NCBI RefSeq assembly: GCF_001676655.1
Contig: NZ_LZDB01000002.1
Location: forward strand, 248,001 to 312,000
Reading direction: 5' to 3'
Length of the DNA stretch: 64,000 bases
DNA from: Perlucidibaca aquatica
Lineage (GTDB): Bacteria; Pseudomonadota; Gammaproteobacteria; Pseudomonadales; Moraxellaceae
Below are positions 1 to 7,799 of the stretch, one piece after another. The notes under the pieces are model-generated. The model was given only the letters and a program-made list of their open reading frames with translations, was not told the DNA's origin and ran no database searches. The stretch's first letter is position 1; every line of letters begins with the position of its first letter. Position numbers and translations under genes: made by a program.

Positions 1-378
1 CAACTCGTGCAGCCGAGCTGGGCACCACCGGGCTGGTTATTCGGCCCGGTGTGGACAGTTTTATTCATCTTAATGGCCGTGGCCGCCTGGCTGATTTGGC
101 GTCGTCGTGCAGACACTCAAGTGCGCCCGGCACTGACCGTGTACGGCGTTCAGCTGGCGTTTAATGCGCTGTGGACGTGGTTGTTTTTTGCTTGGCAGCA
201 GGGCGATTGGGCGTTGGTGGAAATTGCCCTGCTATGGAGCTTAATTGCCATCACCATCAATCGCTTCTGGGCTATTCATCGTGTGGCGGCGCTATTGCTG
301 CTGCCGTACTTAGCCTGGGTCAGCTTTGCAGCTGCACTGAATTTTTCCTTGTTGCAGTTGAATCCGTTAGCACTTTAG
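1..378 (+). CDS. TspO/MBR family protein, 5' end cut by window edge
   Basis: The frame is open from base 1 and reads QLVQPSWAPPGWLFGPVWT. This is the conserved TspO/MBR signature (PxWxPPxWxFGPVWT), which normally sits some 25-35 residues into the protein. The GTG at 7 is therefore probably internal and the true start lies upstream of the window. The rest has about four hydrophobic helices, with the family's conserved aromatic and asparagine positions (FNALWTWLFF near residue 55, AALNFSLLQLN at the end). Family members are inner-membrane proteins that bind tetrapyrroles or sterol-like ligands and respond to oxygen or light. The specific role here is unknown. Confidence 0.85.
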   Translation, partial: QLVQPSWAPPGWLFGPVWTVLFILMAVAAWLIWRRRADTQVRPALTVYGVQLAFNALWTWLFFAWQQGDWALVEIALLWSLIAITINRFWAIHRVAALLLLPYLAWVSFAAALNFSLLQLNPLAL

Positions 379-438
379 GCGCTAACGGTACGACATGCAG
401 CCTGGCAAAAAGCCTCGGCACTTTCACAGTAGGAATGG

Positions 439-903
439 ATGAATATGAACACCTTAGCGATGTGGAATAAACTCAGCAGCCAGCCTGGCGGGAAATGGAT
501 TTTCTCGCGCGCGCTGTGCTTGAAAGCTCCTTACTTTGGCAGTATCCGCCCACAATTTGAGGCGTTAAAGCCAGGCTATTGTGAAGTGCACATGCGTAAG
601 CGCAGGAGTGTGCTGAATCATTTAGATACCGTGCATGCCATTGCCATGTGCAATATGGCCGAGCTGGCGGGAGGCTCCATGACGGAGGTTACCGTACCGT
701 CGACACACCGTTGGATTCCAAAGGGTATGACGGTTGAGTACTTGAAAAAAGCCACCACCGATTTAGTGGCAGTCGCCACGCCCATGGCAGACATCGATTG
801 GTCCGGAGCGAGTGAGTATCCGGTGAAAATCGTCGTCAGCGACACCCACGGCGTGCCTGTGTTTCAGGCGGTGATTGCCATGTGGGTGTCGCCGAAAAAG
901 TAA
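439..903 (+). CDS. DUF4442 / PaaI-like hotdog-fold thioesterase-like protein
   Basis: A 154-residue single-domain protein resembling DUF4442 proteins (YiiD C-terminal-like hotdog fold), which are related to acyl-CoA thioesterases. Visible family features are the RRSVLNHLDTVHAIAMCNMAE stretch near residues 54-75, the position of the hotdog active-site helix, followed by alternating beta strands. An AGGA ribosome-binding site ends a few bases before the ATG at 439. A second in-frame ATG at 445 is possible. The gene stands alone, about 60 bp after the TspO gene. Substrate is unknown and activity on acyl-CoA is inferred from the family only. Confidence 0.75.
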   Translation: MNMNTLAMWNKLSSQPGGKWIFSRALCLKAPYFGSIRPQFEALKPGYCEVHMRKRRSVLNHLDTVHAIAMCNMAELAGGSMTEVTVPSTHRWIPKGMTVEYLKKATTDLVAVATPMADIDWSGASEYPVKIVVSDTHGVPVFQAVIAMWVSPKK

Positions 904-929
904 GTTTCAGTTCTCTATAGCGCGCTGGT

Positions 930-2144
930 TTAGGCGTTAGCGGCCACCCCATCCAAAACACGATAAACATCCTGCTCATCCATGTAGCGCGGCACGGCAT
1001 ACATGCCATGGGCTTCGGTCAGCGCGTCGGTGGCCATGCGCGCGTAATCACTGCGTTGAATCATGCTGCCGCTGCGGCGTATCGGCAAACGCGCGAGTAA
1101 GTCGCTGACCCGTGTAGACAGTGCGTTGGCCGCGACGGTATCGGTTGCACCGGCAGGTGCTAGCTCAAGATCGCGAGACAAACTGGCGAGCTTCTTCAGG
1201 CAAGCCGGTTGGTTAAACGCCAACACATGCGGTAATACCATGGCATTCGCACGACCATGCGGCACGCCGTATCGAGCGCCGAGTTGATGGGCAATGGCAT
1301 GCACATAACCCACCGCCGACGTGCTCAGGCACAGGCCGGCATAATGAGATCCCAGTGCCATCGCGTCACGCGCGGCTAGGTTGTTAGGCTCAGTACAAGC
1401 AGTCTCTAGGTTATTCAAAATCAGGCGCACCGCCGTTCGGTTGTAGCCATCGGTTTGCTCGTTGGCAAACAGACTCATCCAGCCCTCGAGGGCATGCGTG
1501 AGGGCATCAATCCCTGTTTCTGCGGTCACGGAAGCTGGCATACCTTGTGTGATGAGCGGATCTAGCGCGGCGGCCAGGGGCACTAAACCAGGATCCACCA
1601 CCAAGGCTTTCACATGTGTGCTGCTATCTGAAATGACAGCGGCCACGCTCGCCTCAGAGCCGGTGCCCGAGGTGGAGGGCACCACAAAGAATGGTAGGGC
1701 GGGTTGCCGACCTTTAAGAACGCCCACCAATTGTTGAGGCGTTTTACCCGTGGTGGCCGCGAGGGCGATGACTTTTCCGGCATCAATGGCCGATCCGCCG
1801 CCAATCACCAGAAGGGCATCAGCACGTGCCTGCTGGCAGGCTTGCAATCCGGCTTCCACAATTTCAAAGGTCGGGTCTGGTCGAACGCCGGTAAAAATTT
1901 CGGTGATAACGCCTCGCGCATTGAGGGCGGCAACCAACGGGTCAATCGTACCCAGCTTGGCTAAAACATCATCCGTAATGACGAGAACGCGCTTATGCCC
2001 TTGGTCGGCGATGCTATGACATAAACGCACAGCTGAGCCTTCACCAAACAACACCAGAGGCCGTGGCACCGCCAACACTTTACCGATGGCCCAGATGGCG
2101 CTGAGTTTTGGGAGAGCCTTTAGGCGGTTAGTTAGTGCGGACAT
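930..2144 (-). CDS. Iron-containing alcohol dehydrogenase
   Basis: A 404-residue group III (Fe-dependent) alcohol dehydrogenase. The N-terminal Rossmann-like half carries the nucleotide-binding GGGSAIDAGK at about 115-124 and the PSTSGTGSE motif at 156-164. The C-terminal helical half has the metal ligands expected for the family: D213 and H217 (GIDALTHALE), H282 (GYVHAIAH) and H296 (GVPHGR). The enzyme would oxidise or reduce a primary alcohol/aldehyde with NAD(P). All key residues are present and the length is normal. The gene is transcribed alone, convergent with the DUF4442 gene. Substrate cannot be read from sequence. Confidence 0.9.
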   Translation of the reverse strand: MSALTNRLKALPKLSAIWAIGKVLAVPRPLVLFGEGSAVRLCHSIADQGHKRVLVITDDVLAKLGTIDPLVAALNARGVITEIFTGVRPDPTFEIVEAGLQACQQARADALLVIGGGSAIDAGKVIALAATTGKTPQQLVGVLKGRQPALPFFVVPSTSGTGSEASVAAVISDSSTHVKALVVDPGLVPLAAALDPLITQGMPASVTAETGIDALTHALEGWMSLFANEQTDGYNRTAVRLILNNLETACTEPNNLAARDAMALGSHYAGLCLSTSAVGYVHAIAHQLGARYGVPHGRANAMVLPHVLAFNQPACLKKLASLSRDLELAPAGATDTVAANALSTRVSDLLARLPIRRSGSMIQRSDYARMATDALTEAHGMYAVPRYMDEQDVYRVLDGVAANA

Positions 2145-2291
2145 GGTGTGGCAACTCCAATGAATTTGACTGAGTGGTCACGCTACAGGCCAGAATTGAA
2201 TTGAGCAAGACTTGACACGGAAAGTAAGCCGCAATTTGCCATAGGACGTATAGTGCCTAGGTTACATATCATTCATTTTGAGTATGTCAGC

Positions 2292-2555
2292 ATGTCTAAA
2301 ACACGATTTTTACCCGTCATTCTATTGGCCACGGGGGTTGTTGGTGCCTTTGTGCTTAACCCATCTGCCGATCAGCATCGTGAAAAAATTAAGGTCGTGG
2401 TGTCTGAGCGCAGTCCGGTGGAAGGACTCTTGGGGCTGGGCCAGTTGACCTCGTTCGTGTCGAAGTACCATAGCGTTGGCTTGGCTTCGTACACAACGGT
2501 AGGCGATAAAACGGCTTCAATCGGCGCGTTTGGCGTAGTTTATGTGGTTGATTAA
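2292..2555 (+). CDS. Small DUF4359-like membrane-anchored protein
   Basis: An 87-residue protein with one N-terminal hydrophobic segment (FLPVILLATGVVGAFVL) followed by NPSADQH. The C-terminal stretch runs LASYTT...IGAFGVVYVV. This layout, a TM helix, an NPS motif and a short beta-rich tail ending in GxFG, is typical of DUF4359 proteins, whose function is unknown. The ATG at 2292 is preferred over an upstream GTG at 2253 because it places the hydrophobic helix directly at the N-terminus. It ends 15 bp before the FKBP start, so the two are probably cotranscribed. The family call is tentative. Confidence 0.6.
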   Translation: MSKTRFLPVILLATGVVGAFVLNPSADQHREKIKVVVSERSPVEGLLGLGQLTSFVSKYHSVGLASYTTVGDKTASIGAFGVVYVVD

Positions 2556-2570
2556 GTGGGAGAATACGTG

Positions 2571-2912
2571 ATGAGCGATGAGTTACAGGTAGTGGATCTG
2601 GTGCTGGGCGAGGGTAAGGCCGTGGTGAAAGGCGCGCTGATCCGCGCGCATTACCGAGGCACTTTAATCGATGGCACCGAGTTTGACTCATCATGGACCC
2701 GCGGCCAGCCGTTTCAATGCGTGATTGGAACGGGTCGCGTTATTAAAGGTTGGGACTTAGGTTTGATGGGCATGAAAGTGGGCGGCAAGCGTCAATTGCA
2801 TGTGCCCGCGCATTTGGCTTATGGCGAGCGCCAAGTGGGCGCACACATCAAACCCAACAGCCCGTTGACCTTTGAAATTGAGCTACTCGAAGTCCTCACG
2901 CGCGACGATTAA
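2571..2912 (+). CDS. FKBP-type peptidyl-prolyl cis-trans isomerase
   Basis: A 113-residue, single-domain cytoplasmic FKBP with no signal peptide. Conserved FKBP elements are YRGTLIDGTEFDSSW (residues 24-38), the IGTGRVIKGWDLGLMGMKVG active-site strand/loop (47-66) and the AYGERQVGAHIKPNSPLTFEIELLEV C-terminus. It should catalyse proline isomerisation during protein folding. The ATG at 2571 is chosen over GTG 2556 because GGGAG lies at the proper distance in front of it. Its 3' end overlaps the convergent renalase-like gene by 4 bp. Confidence 0.92.
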   Translation: MSDELQVVDLVLGEGKAVVKGALIRAHYRGTLIDGTEFDSSWTRGQPFQCVIGTGRVIKGWDLGLMGMKVGGKRQLHVPAHLAYGERQVGAHIKPNSPLTFEIELLEVLTRDD

Positions 2913-3919
2913 GTCGCGGTAAGGATTTGCTCTGCCAGGCTTTGGCCACTCAGCCAGGCACCTTCTACCTTGCCTCCATTGAGCCAATCCCCACACAGCC
3001 CTAGCCCTGCCTGTGCTTCCCACACCGCCCCCACATTCAAGGGTTTAGCGGTGTCGGCGTAGCGCCAACGATGCGCGCTCCAAGCATCTGGCGTGCGCCC
3101 ACCCAGACTGATAAATGCCGCAATAAGTGGCGCGGCCACTGCGTCGCTGGTGGCTTCAATGTGGGCCTCACTCCATTCCGCGCTGGCATGAAGCAACCAA
3201 CAGTGTTGGCCGTTTCGCCCCGGCTTATGGCTGTCTTCCGCCACCCAGCGTAAGGGGCCGTGGTTAACAAACGCGGCTTGGAAGGCCAGCTTCATGGGCT
3301 CGTGATAGCGCAACATGAGCGCCCAGCTGCCGCGCATCGGCGCAGTGCTAGCCAGCTCGGCTAAGCCAATATGAATTGGGTGAAGCAGGGGTTGGGCTTG
3401 CGGTGCAGGAACGGCCAGCACAACGGCATCGTAGCTGGCGTCAAGCCAAGCGTGCTCGGCGCTGCGGAGTTGCCACTGCCCTTCGTGCTTCTTTAACGCT
3501 TGGATGGTGATTTGGCTTTGCACATTTAGTGTCGCAGCTACGTGGCGAGCGGGCGCTGTCATGCGCGGAGTACCGACAAAGCGCTGTGGCTTAGCCTGGC
3601 TGGCGCTTGGTTCCGATGCCTCGGGCAAGGAGCCAAATACTTGCAGTTCCGGATCCCACGCGGCAGCCACGCCCAGACTTACCCAGCGCTGAACCTCAGC
3701 ATGAAAACGGGGATCGCGTGCGGTGAAGTACTGCGCGCCGGTATCACATTGCCAAGCATTGCCATGTTCAGTTTCGCCACGCTTCGTGCTCATACGACCG
3801 GCAGCGCCACGGCTCTTTTCGAACACAGTGACGTGGTGGCCGGCAGCCTGTAAGCGTTGAGCGCAGGACAGTCCGGCAATGCCCGCGCCGATCACGGCAA
3901 TTTTTTTTACGGCAGTCAT
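2909..3919 (-). CDS. Renalase-like FAD/NAD-dependent amine oxidoreductase
   Basis: A 336-residue flavoprotein. The N-terminus has the dinucleotide-binding signature VIGAGIAGLSCAQRL, followed by FEKSRGAAGRMSTKR, typical of renalase-like members of the flavin amine oxidase superfamily. The C-terminus carries the second FAD contact (GLCGDWLNGGKVEGAWLSG). No signal peptide is present, so it should be cytosolic. Bacterial renalases oxidise isomeric dihydro-nicotinamides. Whether this one does so is an inference. The gene is single and faces the FKBP gene tail to tail. Confidence 0.85.
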   Translation of the reverse strand: MTAVKKIAVIGAGIAGLSCAQRLQAAGHHVTVFEKSRGAAGRMSTKRGETEHGNAWQCDTGAQYFTARDPRFHAEVQRWVSLGVAAAWDPELQVFGSLPEASEPSASQAKPQRFVGTPRMTAPARHVAATLNVQSQITIQALKKHEGQWQLRSAEHAWLDASYDAVVLAVPAPQAQPLLHPIHIGLAELASTAPMRGSWALMLRYHEPMKLAFQAAFVNHGPLRWVAEDSHKPGRNGQHCWLLHASAEWSEAHIEATSDAVAAPLIAAFISLGGRTPDAWSAHRWRYADTAKPLNVGAVWEAQAGLGLCGDWLNGGKVEGAWLSGQSLAEQILTAT

Positions 3920-3976
3920 GTCGCGTGCTAACCCTTCAAACCATGAGATGCGCTAAGTGTAGCGACCTGGGTCGTG

Positions 3977-4002
3977 GGCTCGCGCTAGGACAAACGCGAG
4001 CC
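3977..4002 (-). other. GC-rich hairpin downstream of the OYE-like gene
   Basis: A perfect 8-bp inverted repeat, GGCTCGCG at 3977-3984 and CGCGAGCC at 3995-4002, with a 10-base loop. It lies just after the stop of the TetR operon's last gene and in front of the renalase-like gene. No T-tract follows on either strand, so a classical intrinsic terminator is doubtful. It may protect or pause the transcript end. Confidence 0.35.
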
Positions 4003-4017
4003 GCAACGATCTATGGC

Positions 4018-5328
4018 TTAGTGACGAATGCGCCACGCTTGGCGTAATTCATCGCCATAGTAGGCGGTGAGTGCGCGCAGTAAGCCCATCTTGGGGTCGG
4101 CTTCCAGGCCATCAGCCAAGCGGAATATTTGTTGGTAGTACCAGGCTTGGCCACCAATCACATTAATGAGCTTGAGGGGCAGCACCGGGCTCGCGGGTGA
4201 AAACAGCCCTTTGGCAGCCAAGCGTAGGGTGTGCTCATACGTTGCCACGCGATCAATTTTCCCGCTGAGTAAGTCGTTGACGGTGTTGGGGTCGGTGCAG
4301 AGGGGGCGCCCCAGACCGATGACATCGCAGTCGCCGGCTTGCAGTGCCTGCTCCATGGCCTCTCGGCTGCGGAAGCCGCCCGTGACCATCAAGGGCATGG
4401 TGGCGACTTGGCGAATCGCCGCAGCGTATTCAAGGAAGTAGGCCTCGCGTTGGCGCGTGCTGGTGCGAACTGCCACCGTTTCCGTTTTGATGGAGTCGCT
4501 GCGTCCGGTGTGGCCCAGCAGCTTGGGCTGCTCGTAGGTGCCACCAGAAATTTCTAACAGATCCACCTGCAAGTCATTCAGCCAGGCCACGACCTGTAGG
4601 CATTCTTCGTGAGAGAAACCCCCTTGGCGGAAGTCATCTGAATTGAGCTTGATCGCAACGGGGTAATGGGGGCCGACAGCCGCCCGTGTAGCACGTACCG
4701 TTTCGAGCAGAAAGCGGGCGCGATTGGCTAAAGAGCCGCCCCAGGCATCGGTGCGTTGATTGGTGATGGGCGATAAAAAGGACGACAGCAAGTAGCCGTG
4801 CGCCGAATGAATTTGCACGCCAGTAAAGCCCGTTTTCTGCGCGACGCGAGCGGCATGGGCATAGCGCTGAATGAGGCCGAGAATTTCTGCTTCGGTGAGT
4901 GCTCGAGGTGAGGCGTAGTTGCCCATGAGATCGAGTTTAACGGCAGACGGCGCAACAGGCTGGCGGGTGACATAGCGCGGCGATTGACGACCCGCGTGAT
5001 TGATCTGCATCCACAGTTGATTGCCGTTGACGGTGCCCGCCGCGGCCCAGGCTTGTAGTCGCGCCATCGCCACGCTGTCTTGCTCGGTCTCCGGCACGAT
5101 CACGACATTGCCGGGACGCTCCAAGACCTCGCGATCAATTTGCACATTGCCGGTAATGAGGAGGCCTGAGCCACCTTCAGACCAGCGCCGGTAGAGTGTA
5201 TTGAGGCGATCGGTGGCGCGTTGCTTAGCATCGGCCACGCCTTCGGTCATGGCAGCTTTGGCCAGGCGGTTGGGTAGCGTGACACCGCAGGGCAAGGTAA
5301 AGGGTTGTGCGAGTAGATCAAGCGTCAT
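4018..5328 (-). CDS. NADH:flavin oxidoreductase, Old Yellow Enzyme family
   Basis: A 436-residue FMN-dependent TIM-barrel oxidoreductase. Near the N-terminus is LPNRLAKAAMTEGVAD, the family's FMN-contacting start, and in the middle GFTGVQIHSAHGYLLSSFLSP with the conserved His/His pair region. GGFRSREAMEQAL and DVIGLGRPLCTDP form the phosphate-binding strands. Start is ATG 5328, preceded by AGGATA. An upstream alternative at 5406 would overlap the membrane-protein gene and lacks family similarity. It closes a four-gene operon led by a TetR regulator, about 37 bp after the membrane protein. It probably reduces an activated alkene, but the substrate is unknown. Confidence 0.9.
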   Translation of the reverse strand: MTLDLLAQPFTLPCGVTLPNRLAKAAMTEGVADAKQRATDRLNTLYRRWSEGGSGLLITGNVQIDREVLERPGNVVIVPETEQDSVAMARLQAWAAAGTVNGNQLWMQINHAGRQSPRYVTRQPVAPSAVKLDLMGNYASPRALTEAEILGLIQRYAHAARVAQKTGFTGVQIHSAHGYLLSSFLSPITNQRTDAWGGSLANRARFLLETVRATRAAVGPHYPVAIKLNSDDFRQGGFSHEECLQVVAWLNDLQVDLLEISGGTYEQPKLLGHTGRSDSIKTETVAVRTSTRQREAYFLEYAAAIRQVATMPLMVTGGFRSREAMEQALQAGDCDVIGLGRPLCTDPNTVNDLLSGKIDRVATYEHTLRLAAKGLFSPASPVLPLKLINVIGGQAWYYQQIFRLADGLEADPKMGLLRALTAYYGDELRQAWRIRH

Positions 5329-5365
5329 GGTGAATATCCTGAATTTGAAAAAGGTTAGATCGCTT

Positions 5366-6022
5366 TTAGCCAATCCAAAGCAGCGCGAGTGATAGTGCGC
5401 CGGCATAAAAAACGGCCACGCTGACAGCGCAGAAAAGGCGTACCGGCAAGGTCGAGCGACCGTGCTGGCGCCACATCCACAGAGCGGCTAAGACCAGTAG
5501 CATCTCCGGGATGAGAGGGTAGAGTGCAAAGCCAGCGATTTGCTGAACGTCTTGGGCATGCCACAAATTCATGGGGCGGGCGGCCCATTCCCACGTCAGG
5601 AAGGCTGCTAAGCCACCCACAGCGCTGACGCTGTAGGGAAAACGGGTGGCTTGGGCCAGCCAGCACAGCGGCCAGAGCAGCATGATCCACAAGCCCATGA
5701 AGTACACCGGTACGGCGCCGCCGAGGCGATAAATACCGTGATCCGGGAAGGTGAGCGTGCCCATCTGTTTCACCAGCATCCAGTCTGCGCAGGGCAACGC
5801 AACAGATAAGGGCAGTAAAAATAGCCAGAGATTCAGGCCTTGGCGATGCCCACGCCAGTAGCACATGAGGGGCAGGTTGATGTTGTACGCCGCTGCTAGA
5901 AGCAAAATGGCCCAGCCCAACATGGCGCCTTGCGACAACAGGGCAATGGGGATGGCAATCGCAAAAAAAACGAGATGAAAACGCAGGGCATCCTGCATAC
6001 CACGATGGCTGACGGTGGTCAT
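5366..6022 (-). CDS. Polytopic membrane protein of unknown function
   Basis: A 218-residue, strongly hydrophobic protein with about six transmembrane segments, many Trp residues and no recognised catalytic motif. The N-terminal segment (residues ~12-45) has two closely spaced helices. A conserved-looking NINLPLMCYWRGHRQG loop follows. Its start overlaps the stop of the upstream epimerase gene by 4 bp (ATGA), so translation is coupled and it belongs to the TetR-epimerase-OYE operon. I do not recognise the family. An accessory membrane role for that pathway is only an inference from position. Confidence 0.7.
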   Translation of the reverse strand: MTTVSHRGMQDALRFHLVFFAIAIPIALLSQGAMLGWAILLLAAAYNINLPLMCYWRGHRQGLNLWLFLLPLSVALPCADWMLVKQMGTLTFPDHGIYRLGGAVPVYFMGLWIMLLWPLCWLAQATRFPYSVSAVGGLAAFLTWEWAARPMNLWHAQDVQQIAGFALYPLIPEMLLVLAALWMWRQHGRSTLPVRLFCAVSVAVFYAGALSLALLWIG

Positions 6023-6984
6023 GGGGCTAGGCTCCGAGCAATGTCCGCCATGCCATCGGCGAGCGAAATGTTAGGGGTATAGCCTAGCTCACGCTGCGCC
6101 TTGGCAATGCTGTAACGATGGCGTCTTAAAAGAAACCTCATGGCAGCGGGGCTGGCTAACGGTTTTTGGCCAAGTAGCTTGAGCGCTGGCGCACTGGCAG
6201 TCAAAAAGGCGTTAAGCGCCCAAGCGGGCAAGGCTGGGACACGTTTTTTCCCCGCCATCTTGGCATGATAAGCAAAGAAGGTGTGGCAGGGCGTGGCGAC
6301 GCCGTCACTGAGGGTAAACACGGAGCCGCCCTGGGCTTTTTCGAGGGCGAGAAAAATGCCATCCAGCAAATTGTCGACATGCACATGGTTGATCACACCG
6401 CGTCCGAAGTCCGGCAGCACAAAAAGCCCCCGCCGAATTAGGTCGATGGGACGCTGCACCCAAGGTACGCTGCCAGCGCCGTAAACATCGCCGGGCCGAA
6501 TCACAATCACCGCAAAATTGGTGGTGTTAAACGTCAGGGCAACTTGCTCGCTGGCCAATTTGGTGTCGTTGTACACATTGCCTTGACCATTTAACGGGCC
6601 GTCTTCGGTGACATCGGCCGGATAGTCAAAGCCATAGACCATGACCGAAGACAAATGCACTAATTGCCGCACGCCTTGTGACTGGGCTACCCGGCAAACA
6701 CGCCGCGTGCCCTCTACATTCACCCGTTCATAAGCCTCACGAGGACCGTCTTCTTCCACAATGGCCGCGGTATGAAAAACCACATCGGCTCCGGCAAAGG
6801 CGGCCTGCAGCGTGGCTTCATCATTGATGTCGCCTACCGTGACTTGGATGCCTAACGCATGCGCACGTTCTGCCGCGATGAGCGAGTGATCCATGCCTTG
6901 AACCTGCCAGCCCAGCGCCAGTGCGCGCTCGGCCATGCGCAATCCAATGAAGCCGCCGATGCCGGTAATCGCAAGCGTTGTCAT
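6019..6984 (-). CDS. NAD-dependent epimerase/dehydratase, extended SDR
   Basis: A 321-residue extended short-chain dehydrogenase. The Rossmann motif TGIGGFIG occupies residues 7-14. Further features are GDINDEATL and DVVFHTAA in the cofactor-binding half, a Ser/Tyr/Lys catalytic set with VHLSSVMVYG and YNDTK, and a C-terminal substrate lobe ending in the sugar-epimerase-like RHRYSIAKAQRELGYTP. Such proteins act on nucleotide sugars or 3-beta-hydroxysteroids. The last motif also occurs in 3-beta-HSD-type members. It overlaps the TetR gene upstream and the membrane protein downstream by 4 bp each, so all are one transcription unit. Confidence 0.88.
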   Translation of the reverse strand: MTTLAITGIGGFIGLRMAERALALGWQVQGMDHSLIAAERAHALGIQVTVGDINDEATLQAAFAGADVVFHTAAIVEEDGPREAYERVNVEGTRRVCRVAQSQGVRQLVHLSSVMVYGFDYPADVTEDGPLNGQGNVYNDTKLASEQVALTFNTTNFAVIVIRPGDVYGAGSVPWVQRPIDLIRRGLFVLPDFGRGVINHVHVDNLLDGIFLALEKAQGGSVFTLSDGVATPCHTFFAYHAKMAGKKRVPALPAWALNAFLTASAPALKLLGQKPLASPAAMRFLLRRHRYSIAKAQRELGYTPNISLADGMADIARSLAP

Positions 6985-7694
6985 GAGGTGATTTCCTGAG
7001 TGAGTAGGGTGGGCGGCAAAACGGCACTGCCACGAATCAAGGCGTAAAAAATCCGGATAATTTCATGGCTTAACTGGGTGATGCTGGGCGGTTCGGCAAC
7101 GGTGAGCCATTCGGCCAGGAGTTCATTGATGCCCCCCACGAGTGCTACGCACACGAGGTGGTAGTTATGTGCGGGCAATTCGCCTCGGCTGACCATGGCG
7201 TTCACGAAGCCTTCAATAACACCCGCCATGTCATGAATGGCTGCGCGGCGACGCGTTTCCATGGCGGCGCTGACGCCAACCGACTCCAGCACGCCGACCC
7301 GCGCGAGTCGGCTATCTGCCAAGTAATGATTAATGAGCGCTTGCATGGCGCGGGGGATTTTTTCTTCGAAACTTTGCTCGGGGGCATTAATGGCTACCAA
7401 AGCGGCTTCACGCAGATCCTGCAAGATGCGGTCGTAGAGATCGGTGAGTAAGGCCTCGCGCGAGGGATAAATAGCGTAGAAGTGACGCGCGGTGACCTTA
7501 GCCTCGGAACAGAGCTGCTCGATGGTCGTGCGGGCATAGCCCTGCCTTGCAAACAATTCCAAACCCGCTGCGAGTAAGCGCTGTTGGCGTTCTGCTCTGC
7601 GTTGTTCAGGCGCTACGCCACGATACGCCCGAGCCGGTTTTTCAGTTTCGCGAGGCGTGTTGGGTAGCGCAGCGTCGGTGAGCGTTACTGTCAT
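6981..7694 (-). CDS. TetR family transcriptional regulator
   Basis: A 237-residue TetR/AcrR regulator with an extra ~28-residue N-terminal tail. The DNA-binding domain runs from about residue 35 to 85 (RRAERQQRLLAAGLELFARQGYARTTIEQLCSEAKVTARHFYAIYPSREALL). The rest is an all-helical ligand-binding and dimerisation domain. It is the first gene of the operon it probably controls (epimerase, membrane protein, OYE-like enzyme). A short palindrome 12 bp upstream of its start is a good operator candidate. Divergent to it are the metallo-hydrolase-like and SDR genes, which may be co-regulated. Confidence 0.92.
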   Translation of the reverse strand: MTVTLTDAALPNTPRETEKPARAYRGVAPEQRRAERQQRLLAAGLELFARQGYARTTIEQLCSEAKVTARHFYAIYPSREALLTDLYDRILQDLREAALVAINAPEQSFEEKIPRAMQALINHYLADSRLARVGVLESVGVSAAMETRRRAAIHDMAGVIEGFVNAMVSRGELPAHNYHLVCVALVGGINELLAEWLTVAEPPSITQLSHEIIRIFYALIRGSAVLPPTLLTQEITS

Positions 7695-7705
7695 ACGTTA
7701 TTTTG

Positions 7706-7719
7706 ACAAGATTTCTTGT
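7706..7719. promoter_or_regulatory. Candidate TetR operator (palindrome)
   Basis: ACAAGA-TT-TCTTGT is a perfect 6-bp inverted repeat with a 2-bp spacer. It sits in the 105-bp intergenic region, 12 bp upstream of the TetR-family gene start and about 80 bp before the divergent gene at 7800. Size and position fit an autoregulatory TetR operator. Binding is inferred. Confidence 0.5.
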
Positions 7720-7799
7720 TGGATTTACAGTCTGCCACAGATTGCGCGTTTGGCAAGTCGGCTAGGCGTGATATTTATCCTGACTGTTGAGGACTAGGC

